A DNA stretch of 64,000 nt from Orychophragmus violaceus (Eukaryota; Streptophyta; Magnoliopsida; Brassicales; Brassicaceae): positions 41,854,270-41,918,269 of the forward strand of contig CM058239.1 of NCBI GenBank assembly GCA_030180135.1. The letters are read 5' to 3'. The notes below the pieces were generated by a model. That model saw nothing but the letters and a program-made list of their open reading frames with translations, ran no database searches and had not been told where the DNA came from. The position numbers and the translations under genes are program-made. Shown piece after piece: positions 23,532 through 34,749 of this stretch (positions are counted from its first letter, which is position 1; each line of letters starts with the position of its first letter).

Positions 23532-25073
23532 ATGTTTCTCTCTATGGAACCTGTGATTCTGATTCGCGGCGAGAACATCATTTTACGAGACCAAGAGGGT
23601 CATATATGCAACGCGAAGGGTCAGAAACTGGATGGGGAAGGAAACTCCATCATACCAGAGTACTACGCATTGGTTGGGCAGATAGCTGAGATGAGAGACA
23701 AGATTGATTCTATCCACAACATCCTACTTTGGAAGAGACAAATCCGAGCTGATGCAGAAGCTGAAGGGTTTGCAGAGGTGAATTTTATAGCTGGAGCTGA
23801 TTATCATGGACAGACATATGGAAATTAGCAGAGACAAGGTTCTAGTTATGCTCCGAGATCGAGAGATTATGGTTATTCATCTCACCAAGCACCTCCTGCA
23901 CCTACACATAAGAGCAGATTGGAAGCCATGATGGAGCAGTTTCTTGAGGGACAACAACAAACCGTTGTGTCTTCCAAATCGAAGCTTGATGCCTTGTACA
24001 CTGATTTGAATGAGAAGTTTGATTCCTTGAACACTCATATAAGGCTGCTGGATACACAAGTTGATCAGATTTCAAGTTCTGTCAAAGGGAAGAATGCCCA
24101 GCATGTTTATGTCAACGCCATCTCAGTTCAGGACGAACATAGGCTGGATCAGAGATCATATCTTGAAGTTAAGGCTATGGAAATCGTGGAAAACAGAGAA
24201 GAATCCGAGATTGAAATCCTTGAGTTTGAGAGTTTCGACGGACCAGACTCAACCGGGATTGACATTGATCTTTTGGTAAAATCCATCAGTGTCGATCGAC
24301 ACCCTTTTAGTGTCATGGACACCCACATCAGAGCTTGGTCAGTTCAGATTGATAATGGACCAAGCCAAGGAGAGAAATTTGAGTTTAAGACTGTTGAACT
24401 CGTGGAAGGAGCTAAAAAACCCGAGACTGAAGCTGGAACTCGAGATGAACTACTTGCATCGATCGTTGCACCAAGTGCGTCGATCGTTTCATACCGTGAA
24501 GAATCAGCCTCACTTGTTTCTCGTGGAGTTGTTAAGGAAAGGGTCTACAAACCTCCAATACCATTCCCAAGAGTTCCTATAAAGTCTAAACATGAGCAGA
24601 ATGTAGTCAAGTGCATGGTAGTGGTGGATAAGGAGTTGAATGAAACTCCACCAGCTGAAGCTTCGCGAGTTCATCCTTGTGTGTTGAGATATGCAAAGAA
24701 GATGATCTCCACTGATGGTCATTTGAAAGATGAAGTTCATATTGGTGGAACTACAACGTCTGATAGTGGAGAAAAGAAGATGGTGGTTCCTCAGGAATCT
24801 ACTCTAACATCTTCAGAGCCTACAACTGCTCATAAGCAGAAAGCTCCGAGCATCAGATCTCCACCAAAGCAAAGGTATACACCTTCTAAACTTAAACCTC
24901 CTGACTTCATTGCTGTGAATGCAGGGAAACACTCTATACCACCCAAGTTTCACTCCCGCCTTGGATTTCTTCCTACGTTCCTTGGACGTTCTCATGCTGC
25001 TACCTCTTACACACCGCCATGGGTGAAGAGGCATTCACAGAGATATTCCAAGTCTCTGTTGAAACCCCCATGA
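23532..25073 (+). pseudogene. Gag-like ORF of D with one in-frame TAG
   Basis: A single frame of 514 codons is interrupted only by TAG at 23826-23828. Before it: MEPVILIRGENIILRDQEGH, then NAKGQKLDGEG, resembling the start of Athila-type Gag, and a helical MRDKIDSIHNILLWKRQ segment. After it: a Tyr/Ser-rich linker, MMEQFLEGQQQ and a coiled coil (LDALYTDLNEKFDSLNTHI), a long acidic region, KKMISTDGHLKDEVHIGGTT and the conserved basic tail RYSKSLLKPP. This is the longest and best-kept copy of the family protein. Stops in C and D sit at different codons, so a full-length ancestor of about 500 residues is likely. The Athila Gag relation is inference; no enzyme motif is present. Confidence 0.72.
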
Positions 25074-25628
25074 GTCTGATCTATTCCAATAGTCAAGCTA
25101 ATGACTTAAAACAAGCGCTGAGTGGGAGGCCACCCACTGTTAGGTTCGTTTTTGTTTTCATTTTTCGTTTTTTTATTTGATATTTTTGATTTTCTGCTTT
25201 TGTGTGTTCAAAGCCGAGAGAAATAAGCAAAATCGCACTGCATCGATCGACGCTCATATTGCATCGGTCGACACAGTTGCGATTTACGGATTAGCCGGTT
25301 CGATTGCGGTTCAGACACCGGTTATTTAAATAACTGCGAGCATATTCGCCTTGCATCGATCGACACCCTTGTGGCATCGATCGACACAGGGCGACAACAA
25401 GTAAGTATTCTACAACTTTTCGGATTGTTCTTCAATTTGATTTTTCTCGCCGATCCTGAGCTTGATTACACTGGGACCGGTGTAGTTTAAGTGTGGGGGA
25501 GGTCGCTACTGACTCACGCTTTTGTTTTCCTAGAGTCAGTCTTTGGTTTTTCAAAATTGTTTTATTGAGTCAAAATCAGTATGAAACTGTGATTTTTCGA
25601 GGAGAGTTTTCGCTGGAACAGGAACTAA
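25074..25628 (+). other. Non-coding 3' part of D before the MITE
   Basis: Family 3' region matching C and G. Holds two motif pairs (cores 25243/25264 and 25356/25377) and an AAGTGTGGGGGAGG tract at 25489-25502 resembling the polypurine tract. Confidence 0.7.
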
Positions 25629-26664
25629 GGGCTCGACTGGTTCAAACGCGGCGGTTGCGGTTGCGGTTGCGGTTGCGAGAGTTTGTGGAAGCGGACGGTT
25701 GCGGTTAGTAGCGTTTGTAAACGTTTTGTACGACTGGTTTAACAATTGGAAGTAGCTGTGTTTGCGGAATATTCTTGACTGGTTGACAAGTGGTTGCGGT
25801 TAATAGCGGTTGAATAAAAATAGTAAAGTAAAAATAATGTGTTAAATCAAATCAAGCTTGGGATGCTTCTCGAAAAAAAAAATGAATCAATTCCATTTTT
25901 CAAGAAAGTTTGATCTCAGATTCTACGTTGCCACTACAATAAAGCTGAACTTGGGCGATGAGTTGCAGGACAACTGTAGAGGACAAGCATATTATTTCGA
26001 CCAAAAGGAGCCACATGAATTAACTTTCCCAAAGACTTGTTATTGTATCAAGCATCCTCTAAACGTGTTGGAGAACAAGAAACAGAGATCGAAAAAGTAA
26101 AATTAAACTGATTCTCAAACAAAAAGTCCAAAATAGATTTTCAAAAACTAAATGAAAATTTCCAAAACACTAACATAGCTTCTTGTTAGAAAAACATCAA
26201 AAGAAAAACGTGAGAAAAAGATTCAGCCTTGTCTTCATATATGATTCTTCTTTAACGAGCATCCCATATCTCTCGCGCTATACCATCTCTAACGATTCTT
26301 CCTTTTTAAAGCTTCAAGCTTGTTCTTAATTTTATTCCAATTTAGAGTCAACGCATATTGTTTGTTTAATTCCGTGAGAACGTTTTGTTTTCCTTGTTTT
26401 GACAAATTTTTGCCTTTACATTGTTATAGGTAATAATTTAAATAATTTTTTTTTTAGATTTATACGTATTTAAAAAAAAAAAAATTTGTAAACGCAACCG
26501 CCCGCAACCGCAAACGCTTGCGAGAAGGAGCTTTTGATTTCTAGCGGTAAGGAGCGATTCCAAGCGATACAAAGCGGTTGTAATGATTGTTTCTAAACGC
26601 TATCAACCGCAACCACCCGCAAATGTAGCGTTTGCGGGTGGCAGCGGGTGAACCAATCAAGCTC
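25629..26664. mobile_element. MITE, PIF/Harbinger-like (1036 bp)
   Basis: Inserted into the D 3' region; C shows the uninterrupted site (GGAACTAAGTGACC). The target duplication is TAA (25626-25628, 26665-26667). Terminal inverted repeats are GGGCTCGACTGGTTC on the left and GAGCTTGATTGGTTC on the right (complement). Both ends carry arrays of GCGGTTGCGG-type repeats in inverted orientation (25649-25700, 26494-26650). No transposase. The internal 80-codon frame at 25858-26100 (MGCFSKKKMNQFHFS...) has no recognisable domain and is probably chance. Superfamily assignment rests on the 3-bp TAA duplication; a 5-bp CTAAG duplication is a less likely reading. Confidence 0.78.
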
Positions 26665-27459
26665 TAAGTGACCATTGGACAGACTTGCAGAGCCTTTATG
26701 ACTTTTAGAAAACCCCCAAACGGATCCGCCTACCAAGGACACCCATATCTAACCAGGTATTCAGAGAATCCATTACTAGTCTCACTTTAATCTTGACTTT
26801 AATTTCTCACTTAAGGGCTTGGTAATATTTGGGTGGGATTCCTTTGATGTGTTTGGCATAGCCTGTGAACCTGTTCTTAAGTACGGTTTCTGATTTTTCT
26901 CTCCCTTGAAAGTAAAAAAAAAGAGAATAAAAACCGAGGATAATCTAGTAGCTTCGAAGTGGTCATGGGAGTGGTATAGACCCTTATTACCTCATGTGTA
27001 TCCATGGAAAGATCCAAGGTTAAACCCCAATAAAAAGGGAAGAGCACTGATAGAAAAAATAAAATGATACCCAGTGGGGAAAAATCAGTGCTAAGGGAGA
27101 AATGGAAAAGAAAGAAACCAGAAACCGACAATTTGGTGGTCAGATACTGAATAGGTTGAGTCCATGTGTCCTTTGATTCGATAATCCCTCTTAGAGACTG
27201 CACCTAATTGTATACAAAGACTGGTGTGGTGAACTTGAATGTCCTAACTTGATTGTGGAGTTTACTTGGGACAGTTGCTAAGTGTAGAGGAAGTATATTG
27301 TGGTCTTGAGCTATGTAGGAAAGTTTTCTGTGGTTTACTAAGTCAATGTGAATGCGAAAGTTCCTAGGACGAAATGAGTTTCTGAGGTTTCAAACTTCTT
27401 TTCTTATATTTTGGTTCTTTACTTGCTTGAGGGCAAGCAAGAGCTAAGTGTGGGGGAGT
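26665..27459 (+). other. Non-coding 3' part of D after the MITE
   Basis: Continues the family 3' region to the polypurine tract and is matched by C (14177-14965) in inverse orientation. No gene. Confidence 0.7.
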
Positions 27460-28653
27460 TGATATACCATGGTTTTTTTAGGACTTTTAACCATGGTATA
27501 TGTCTTCTTATCGAGTCTTTTAGAGTCCTTTGGAGTCTTTTTATCTATGTTTTCATGTCTAGGTACGTTTGGAGCGGAATTGGAGATTATGGAGCTTTTT
27601 GGAGCATTTTGGAGATTTAACCCGAGAGATAGAGTTCACTGGCCAAAAAAGAGGTCAGCATCGATCGACATACATTGTGCATCGATCGACACACGAGCGT
27701 GACCAGACATTCTCGGCGAGTTTAATGAAGATTATAGAAATTGCAGTTTTGCCCAGAAGTTCCTGATAATTACAAAGAAGCCCCAAAACGTGATTAGCAT
27801 TATAATTAGGTTTTACAGCCACTTGTTAGGCTAAGTTTTATTCTAAGTTTTATTCTAAGTTTTATTCTAAGATTTTCTTGAAGAGAGTTTAGGAGATTTA
27901 GGGGCTGGTTTTGTTCTCGAAAGAGACTTGATTTCGAACCCATGTTCTTATTCTTTTGATTATTCCATGATATCTATTTTGACTAGGTTTTCTGTCATGA
28001 TTGCTATGTCTGAGTAGATCTATTGTTAGGTTAGGGATTTGAAGGAATGTTAGATTAACTGATTTATTTAGATTCATCGTCTAGTTCTTCATCTAAACTG
28101 TTCTTAATGCTTAATATGAACTGGCCATTTAGATTATTGATTTTAGGTTGATTCACGCAACGACAGTTGGTTAATTAACTAGATCTCATTTAGGTGAGCA
28201 ATTTATCTATGCGCAAAGAAATTTGGTTTAGAGAAATTGTGAACGAACGAACTTGGAATAATTGCATGTTTAGAACTCTAGGATTCGCAACGAAAGTTGG
28301 CTTTCTAGGTTGTTAGACATAGATAATTATCGCAGCAAAAGCTGGTTAGTTTTACCTTTGTGATTCTAGTTCAAGAACGCTATAGATTGAATCTGATTAT
28401 CTGTTATCTGATTTCCTGATTTCCTGAGAAATTCCCGAAACCTAACGCCTTCGTTTGATTGCTTACATCCACCTCGCTTGATCTGTTTACTTGCTATTTT
28501 GTTTACTGCTTTACAATCTTCTTCGTTTAACTTAATCCGAACTACTCATAATCTATCGTGTGACCGGAGTCTTTGTGGATTCGATACCCTAAGTACTACA
28601 TCTGCATCACTGTGCACTTGCAGTTAGAATAGGATTAAAACCTGACCCTATCA
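27460..28653 (+). repeat. 3' LTR of D
   Basis: Same termini as the 5' LTR. It has one extra TAAGTTTTATTC unit (near 27835-27872) and lacks a 13-bp segment present near 22660. Motif pair cores at 27661 and 27682. Confidence 0.93.
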
Positions 28654-28658
28654 GAGAT

Positions 28659-29837
28659 CTCAACGAGGAAGTATACATGAAACTTCCTCCGGGTTTTCAA
28701 TCTTCTGATCCTAATAAGGTATGCCGTCTTAAAAAGTCTTTATATGGTTTGAAACAAGCTCCTCAGTGCTGGTTTGCGAAGCTCTCTATGGCTCTGAATA
28801 ATTTCGGATTCAAGCAAGGCTACCCAAACTATTCTTTATTCTCACTGATCCAAGGCACTACAGTCCTTCATATCCTTGTCTATGTAGACGATTTTGTTAT
28901 TGCTGGTAATGATCTCTCAGCTATACAAAAGTTCAAGGACTACTTGCATTCATGCTTTCACATGAAGGATCTCGGAAAACTGAAATACTTCCTTGGTATC
29001 GAGGTAGCTAGAGGACCAGACGGGTTTTGTCTCTCTCAGCGCAAATATACGTTAGATATCATTGCTGAAGCTGGTCTTATCGGAGCAAAGCCGTCTGCAG
29101 TTCCTGTTGAAGTTAGTCACAAGCTTGGTTCGATTAAAGGACCAGAACTCAAGAATCCGGAAAAGTACAGGCGTCTTGTTGGTCGGCTGATTTACTTGTC
29201 CATTACGCGACAAGACTTAAGCTACATAGTCCACATCTTATCGCAGTTCATTCAAACACCTCTTGTGGCTCATTGGGAAGCTGCTCTTCGTGTGGTCCGT
29301 TATCTTAAAGGCTCACCCGCGCAAGGGATCCTCTGACGTCGAGACAATGAACTTACGATCACAGCTTATTGCGACTCCGACTGGGCTGCCTGCCCACGCA
29401 CCCGTCGGTCTCTCTCTGCGTGTATCGTCTATTTGGGCGACTCGCCAATCTCGTGGAAGACGAAGAAACATGATACCGTCTCTTGCTCTTCAGCAGAGGC
29501 CGAGTATCGATCCATGGCTTACACGCTCCGCGAACTCAAGTGGTTAAAAGGATTGCTGCATACTTTCGGGTTTGATCACTCTCATCCCATGCGACTTTAT
29601 TGCGACAATCAGGCTGCTTTGCACATCGCTGCGAACCCGGTCTTCCATGAACGAACAAAGCACATTGAATTGGATTGCCATCTTGTTCGATATGCGGTAC
29701 AAGATGGCCTTATTGTTACCAAACACATCTCCACCTCTGAACAACCAGCTGATCTCTTCACCAAAGCACTTCCAAGACCAAATTTTGAGAGACTCTTGTC
29801 CAAGTTAGGTGTTAGGAACTTCCCACCACCTACTTGA
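28659..29837 (+). pseudogene. Copia gag-pol of E, 3' part (RT catalytic half and RNase H)
   Basis: Continues E after D. RT contains KLPPGFQ, LYGLKQAPQCW and the catalytic YVDD (about 28880-28891). The connection region is RLVGRLIYLSITRQDLSY. RNase H is YCDSDWAACPRTRRS..SPISWKTKK, with SSAEAEYRSMA, CDNQAALHIAANPVFHERTKHIE and the end-of-pol signature ADLFTKALP. Terminates GVRNFPPPT at 29837, next to the polypurine tract. One TGA (29334-29336) breaks the frame before RNase H; the frame is otherwise kept. Inactive because of this stop and the D insertion. Confidence 0.9.
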
Positions 29838-29847
29838 GGGGGGGGGG

Positions 29848-29964
29848 TATAGGAAATGTCAATATTCCTTTCACGATTTGGTGTTGTACAGAATAGGAAA
29901 TATGTATGTGTATATAAATCACATTTATGTGAATGAATAAGAGAAGCCATTACAGATTATTTCA
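29848..29964 (+). repeat. 3' LTR of E
   Basis: 117 bp, preceded by a run of ten G (polypurine tract) and followed by the CCCAA duplication. Confidence 0.93.
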
Positions 29965-29969
29965 CCCAA

Positions 29970-30436
29970 TAGATAGTAAAACCAAAAAATGTTCGTAAAG
30001 AGACCGAGAAAAAATAACGTGTCACGACAATTTAACTCTTGCAAAAACCAAGTTCCAATATTAAGCTATGAAATAAACGAAGATTTGAATAAGTTTAACC
30101 ACACTACTTTTCAATCACTTGGTAAGAAGAATGAATAAAACCAAATTAGTACACATATATATTAGAATTTGTAAGAAAAATGATTATACAAGGAAAAACT
30201 AGTATGAGACGAGTGACAAAAATACACGAAAACAAACGTGAAGTGATGATATGCATAAGCACAAAGAAATTCTATGAACTTATCTAGTCAAGTTTGCAAG
30301 AGAGACACCAGAGATTCAAAAGTCCATATGTACTATGATGAGGTTGATGGTGAACCATCTTCCAATTACCTGCAGTGTGAGTGAGAGAGTGTGAGTGAGA
30401 GAGAGAGAAAAGTTATTGTGCCAATTGAAACAACAA
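29970..30436. other. Spacer between E and F
   Basis: AT-rich with a GAGTGAGAGAG microsatellite at 30377-30412; no gene recognised. Confidence 0.5.
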
Positions 30437-30835
30437 TGTTGGATATAGGTTTAGCACTCATCCATAAGTCCATTGAAACCTGACATTTCATCAAAAATAT
30501 TTCAGTCCAAAGATCAAGTCCGCTAAGGAGTCAACAGCCCAGCGAGAAGTCAGATTATTTTCACTATAAATAGACTCTTCATTGTTCATTTTATGCGACA
30601 TGTATCTTGTGAAGGCTCCGAACTACATTTATAAAGTGACGAACCCAAGCAATCTTTAGGGAGCATGTCTATCGACAGACTCCACCTCGTAATCCTATTC
30701 ATTGTTTGGCTCCGGCCTAATCATCAATAACATAGAGTTTCCGAACCCATTTTTAATCTTTCTTATCTTGTTAGTTCAGATCCTTTTGATCATAACTATG
30801 ACTCTTTCGGACTAGATCGAAATTCCGTAACAACA
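30437..30835 (+). repeat. 5' LTR of F
   Basis: TGTTGGATATAGG to CGTAACAACA. TATA box TATAAATA at 30565-30572. Confidence 0.9.
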
Positions 30836-30837
30836 AT

Positions 30838-30854
30838 TGGCGCCGTCTGTGGGA
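30838..30854 (+). promoter_or_regulatory. Primer-binding site of F
   Basis: TGGCGCCGTCTGTGGGA, two bases after the LTR; the form usual in Tat elements. Confidence 0.85.
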
Positions 30855-30890
30855 CAAAAAACTCTTCTACACTTAAGAGGAAGTCGAAGA

Positions 30891-31646
30891 TGACAAGATC
30901 AGCTTTGATCAGTGATAATACCCGAGTCATCCAAACAGACTCCGATCCCACCGACACCGAAAATCATCACCGAGCCACCAACACCATCGATACCGAACTC
31001 CCGCGCTTCGCCCATCGGTGATCCAACTAATAGGACTCAGACAAGCAGCATGATCATGGGAGGACTTCTGACCTGCAACGACTCGGTGAGGTCAATAAAG
31101 AAATACGGACGAAAAGCAGAGACATAACGACGTCGAAAGCAAAGCACAAACTACGAGCTCAGAAGCGAGGGCAAGATAGCATTCACCGAAAGTGACGAGA
31201 GGGGATTATATAAACCGCACAACGATCCGATCGTCGTCGAGGTACAAATTGGCAAATGCGAGGCAACTAGAGTCTTAATTGACACCGGAAGCACGATCGA
31301 CCTCATATACGAAGAAACCCTACAAAGAATGGAACTGCGCGACTACGAGATAAAACGCCCGAAAAGACCTTTCACTGTTTTCTCCGGTGACAAGATCACA
31401 ACCATCGGTACGACCAAACTACTAGTTCGGTTCGGGATGACAACGGTGATAACCAAGTTCGTAATCATCAACCGACCGGCCATCTACAATGCTATCTTAG
31501 AAATGCCATGGATCCACGCCATGAAAGCAGTTCCATTGACCTACTACCAATGCGTCAAGTTCCCAACCTCGGACGACACTTTAACAATCCGAGGAAGCCA
31601 GGATGTTTCAAGTACTTGTTTTCTCGTCGAACATAAATTACGATGA
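30891..31646 (+). pseudogene. Gag remnant and aspartic protease of F
   Basis: An ATG at 30891 (MTRSALISDNTRVIQTDSDP) starts Gag, but after some 45 codons the sequence jumps to the Gag/protease junction (GGLLTCNDSVRSIKKYGRKAE). Most of Gag is therefore deleted. The protease carries the active-site DTGS (about 31280-31291) and PAIYNAILEMPWIHAMKAVP, a signature of Tat/gypsy proteases. Broken by stops at about 31016 and 31127. Confidence 0.82.
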
Positions 31647-31649
31647 AAA

Positions 31650-32460
31650 TTCTGGGCTGTTTAGTTGCCGAACCAAAAATAGAGCTGTCACCACATGACG
31701 GGCCTCACTGCGACATGATCGAACAAATTAACATTTACATCAGCGACCCAGAATGATGCGTTGGAATAGGCGCAGAACTAAGGAAGGATCTGAAAGACCG
31801 ACTCATTGATTTCCTCCACCGAAATGCTTCGACTTTCGCCTGGTCAACCATCGAAATGACACGTATCGACCCTACAGTCACCTGCCACGAACTCCACGTC
31901 GATCCAGCGTTCAAACCCATCAAGCAGAAAAGAAGAAAACTCGGGCTGGAATGCTCCAAAGCAGTCAACGACGAAGTAGAAAGGCTATCCAAAGCATGCT
32001 CGATAACCGAAGTAAAATACCCATATTAGCTCGCAAACCTGGTGGTCGTCAAGAAGAAAATTCAGAAAGTGGCGAGTATGCTTCGACTTCACCGACCTCA
32101 ACAAAACTTATCCAAAGGACAGTTTCCCACTACCTCACATCGATAGACTCATTGATGCCACGGCAGGCAACAAACTCTTACAATTCATGGACGCGTTTGC
32201 CGGATACAACCACATAATGATGCATCCAGAAAACCGAGAGAAGACGTCATTCATCACCGACCGAGGAACATATTGTTACAAGGTGATGCCCTTCGGCCTC
32301 AAAAACGTTAAAGCAACATATCAAAGGCTCGTCAGTAAAATGTTCGCCGACCAGCTCGGACAAACAATGGAGGTATACATAGACGATATGCTGGTAAAGT
32401 AAGCATCAGCTGACGACCACGTCGCCTACCTCACTACATGCTTCGACAGTCTAAATAAGT
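31650..32460 (+). pseudogene. Reverse transcriptase of F, frameshifted
   Basis: Fragments in several frames. An upstream part lies at about 31850-32150. The best piece is 32187-32402: MDAFAGYNHIMMHPENREKT, then TYCYKVMPFGLKN and the catalytic box YIDD (about 32379-32390). Family: gypsy RT, Tat type. Multiple shifts and stops. Confidence 0.85.
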
Positions 32461-32670
32461 ATGGAATGAAGCTCAACCCAGCCAAATGTACATTTGGCGT
32501 CACCTCGGGATAATTCCATGGGTACATAGTCACGAAGAGAGGAATATAAGCAACCCACAAAAGATCACAACACACACCGGTCTCCCGTCGCCAAGGAGTA
32601 CACGCAAAGTGCAAAAACTCACAAGGCGAATCGCCACCTTAAGTCGGTTCTTCTCCAAGTCAACGGACAT

Positions 32671-33075
32671 GTGCTTGCCTTTTTATCAACACCTCCCGTC
32701 CTGGCCAAACCAGAGGAAGGGGAAACCATGTACCTCTACATATCAACACCTCCCGTCCTGGCCAAACCAGAGGAAGGGGAAACCATGTACCTCTACATAT
32801 CAATGTCAACTTCAGCAGTAAGAGGCATCCTCGTCAGGGAGGATAGAGGTGACCAGAAACCAGTCTTCTATATTAGTAAAAGCCTCGACGACGCCGGGAC
32901 CCGATATTCCACCCTTGAAAAACTCTTTTTAGCAGCCGTTACCTCGGCAAGAAAGATCCGACCGTATTTCCAATCGCATCCATTAGTCGTCCTCACCAAT
33001 CAACCACTGAGAACCATACTACAAAGCCCAACTCAGTCGGAAAGAATGGAAAAGTGTGAAGTGGAATTAAGCTAG
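32671..33075 (+). pseudogene. First RNase H of F, with in-frame 57-bp duplication
   Basis: Contains TPPVLAKPEEGETMYLYI twice, then KPVFYISKSLDDAGTRYSTL, EKLFLAAV and VVLTNQPLRTIL, the usual gypsy RNase H order. Part of the gypsy pol relic. Confidence 0.85.
32685..32798 (+). repeat. Exact 57-bp tandem duplication
   Basis: Units 32685-32741 and 32742-32798 appear identical and keep the frame (19 residues each). In an otherwise decayed element this should be a recent slippage or assembly event. Confidence 0.88.
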
Positions 33076-33105
33076 TACGACATCGAATACCAACCATGGA
33101 CAACT

Positions 33106-33470
33106 GTGAAATCACTAGTCCTGGCAGGTTTTCTAATTGAGTTACCGCCAGAACTCACCCGCGGCAGAGAGGAAGCAATGGTAAAAAAATGGACTATGTT
33201 CGTCGACGGATCATCCTCTCAAAACGAATCAGGGATTGGAATCAGGTTGACTTCCCCAACAAGAGAAATTTTGGAGCAATCTTTCCGACTCCCGTTCCAG
33301 GCATAAAATAACGAGGCAGAATACGAAGCCCTCATAGCCGAACTACGATTAGAAAAAGCGATCAGAGCAAGATACATCGACGCGTTCTGCGATTCACAAC
33401 TCGTTGCTAGCCAGCACAACGATGAATACTAAGCTAAAACGATTGAATGGGCGCATATTAAAAATCGTTC
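33106..33470 (+). pseudogene. Second (Tat-specific) RNase H of F
   Basis: KKWTMFVDGSSSQNESGIGI and NNEAEYEALIAELRLEKAI match the additional, archaeal-like RNase H that Tat elements carry after the ordinary one. Stops at 33304 and near 33429. The D of VDGSSS and the E of NNEAEYEAL are visible active-site residues. Confidence 0.82.
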
Positions 33471-33813
33471 AAAACTTGGCAGGAGAATTCAGCATCTTCC
33501 CGCTCACCAAAATCCCGCGAAGTGACAATTCATCAGCCGATGTGTTAGCAGCCCTTTCTTCCACACCTGATCCAGGCTTCCGGTGAGTCTTACCAGTCAA
33601 ATGATCCGCTAAACCGAGCATTGACACCCAAAAATCGTTCTCTATCTCCGAGCTCGAAGACGAAATGGATGACGCCGACGAAACAAACGAGTTATTCATC
33701 GAGTAGGCCCCAGAGAAAATGGATGATTTGAGAGATGAGATCCAAGCTTACTTCCTAGAAGGAACGGTCTAGAAGATAGGTGGGCGGACCGGGGTTTGAA
33801 AGCGAGGTGCGCC
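33471..33813 (+). other. RNase H/integrase linker remnant of F
   Basis: Degraded coding DNA up to the G target duplication GCGCC (33809-33813). No intact frame. Confidence 0.55.
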
Positions 33814-34749
33814 TGATAGGTCTAGTTTTATCCCTATACTAACTGCAAGTGCACAGTAATGTAGTTGTAGTACTTAGGGTATCGAATCCACAGGGGCTCC
33901 GGTCAATGATAGATTAAGAACGATCAGATTAAACTAGGTGAAAGTAATGAGAAACTAAAGCAAGCAGAAAAGTAAATCAGTAGCAAGCGAGTTTGTGAGC
34001 GAGAAAGCGAAGGCGTTAAGTCTAGGGAGTTCTCAGGAAATCAGGAACACAAGCAATCAATCAATTATCAGGATTCAGATATCGATATTCTAGAACTAGA
34101 ATCACAATCATATAACAAACCAACTCTCGCTGCGAATGCTAACTATGTCTAAAAACCTAGAAAACCAAATCTCTTTGCGAATTCTAGAGTTCTAAACATG
34201 CATTTAGTTTAGGTTCTTTCGTTCACAAATTCCCTAAGCCAAATCTCTTTGCGAATAGGTTATTTGCTCAGCTAGGTTCTTTTCTAATCTATTAACCAAC
34301 TCTCGCTGCGCTAACAGATCTGATATCAATAATCTAAGTAGCTAATTCCGATTATGCATTAAGATCAACCTAGATGAAGAACTAGACGATATGAATCCCT
34401 ACGGATTGATTAAACTATAATTCCATGAATCCCTAATGAGAATCCCTACACCTAACAGGTAAACTACTCAGAAATGTTCATCGAAACAGAAGATATCATA
34501 AGTAGAAAACCAAATATCATTAAACAGAATAATCAACAGGGGTTCGAAATCAAGTCTCTTTCGAGAACCATATCAGCCCCTAAGGCTCTCTCTCTGAATA
34601 AAATAATGCGTAAGTAAATCGTAGTCTAAACAAGTGGCTAAAAACCCTAATATATAGTCTAAAACACGTTTTGGGCTTCTGTGTAAATATCTGGGCTTTT
34701 CTGCAATATCAGCATTCTTCATTAAACCGCCGAGTCTGGCCCATCTAGC

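Larger units (their letters stand above)
22093..28653 (+). mobile_element. Athila-like non-autonomous LTR retrotransposon D
   Basis: Complete plus-strand member of the C/G family: 5' LTR 22093-23285 (1193 bp), 3' LTR 27460-28653 (1194 bp), tRNA-Asp-type primer site, purine tract (AAGTGTGGGGGAGT, 27446-27459), exact target duplication GAGAT (22088-22092, 28654-28658). Interior of about 4.2 kb, of which 1036 bp is an inserted MITE. One gag-like ORF, no pol. LTR divergence is roughly 2-3% by eye with two 13-bp indels, so it is older than C. Confidence 0.93.
18690..29964 (+). mobile_element. Copia LTR retrotransposon E with 117-bp LTRs, split by D
   Basis: LTRs of 117 bp (18690-18806 and 29848-29964, two mismatches), exact target duplication CCCAA (18685-18689, 29965-29969), tRNA-Met primer site and a G-rich polypurine tract (29837-29847). 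LTR termini read TA...CA, not TG...CA. Gag-pol is a single-ORF Copia type. Element D (22093-28653) lies inside the reverse transcriptase. Without D the element is about 4.7 kb, normal for short-LTR Copia. Several stops and frameshifts show it is dead. Confidence 0.93.

Noticed and set aside
23532..25073. A host gene at 23532-25073
   Set aside because: It lies between LTRs with a primer site and polypurine tract and has two further damaged copies in C and G; it belongs to the element.
22292..25377. CRISPR-like or simple satellite explanation for the TCGATCGA repeats
   Set aside because: The repeats come in isolated pairs hundreds of bases apart, with no regular array of unique spacers and no cas genes; the genome is a plant's.
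25858..26100. 80-codon frame inside the MITE as a transposase
   Set aside because: Too short, no DDE/DDD motif and no similarity recognised.
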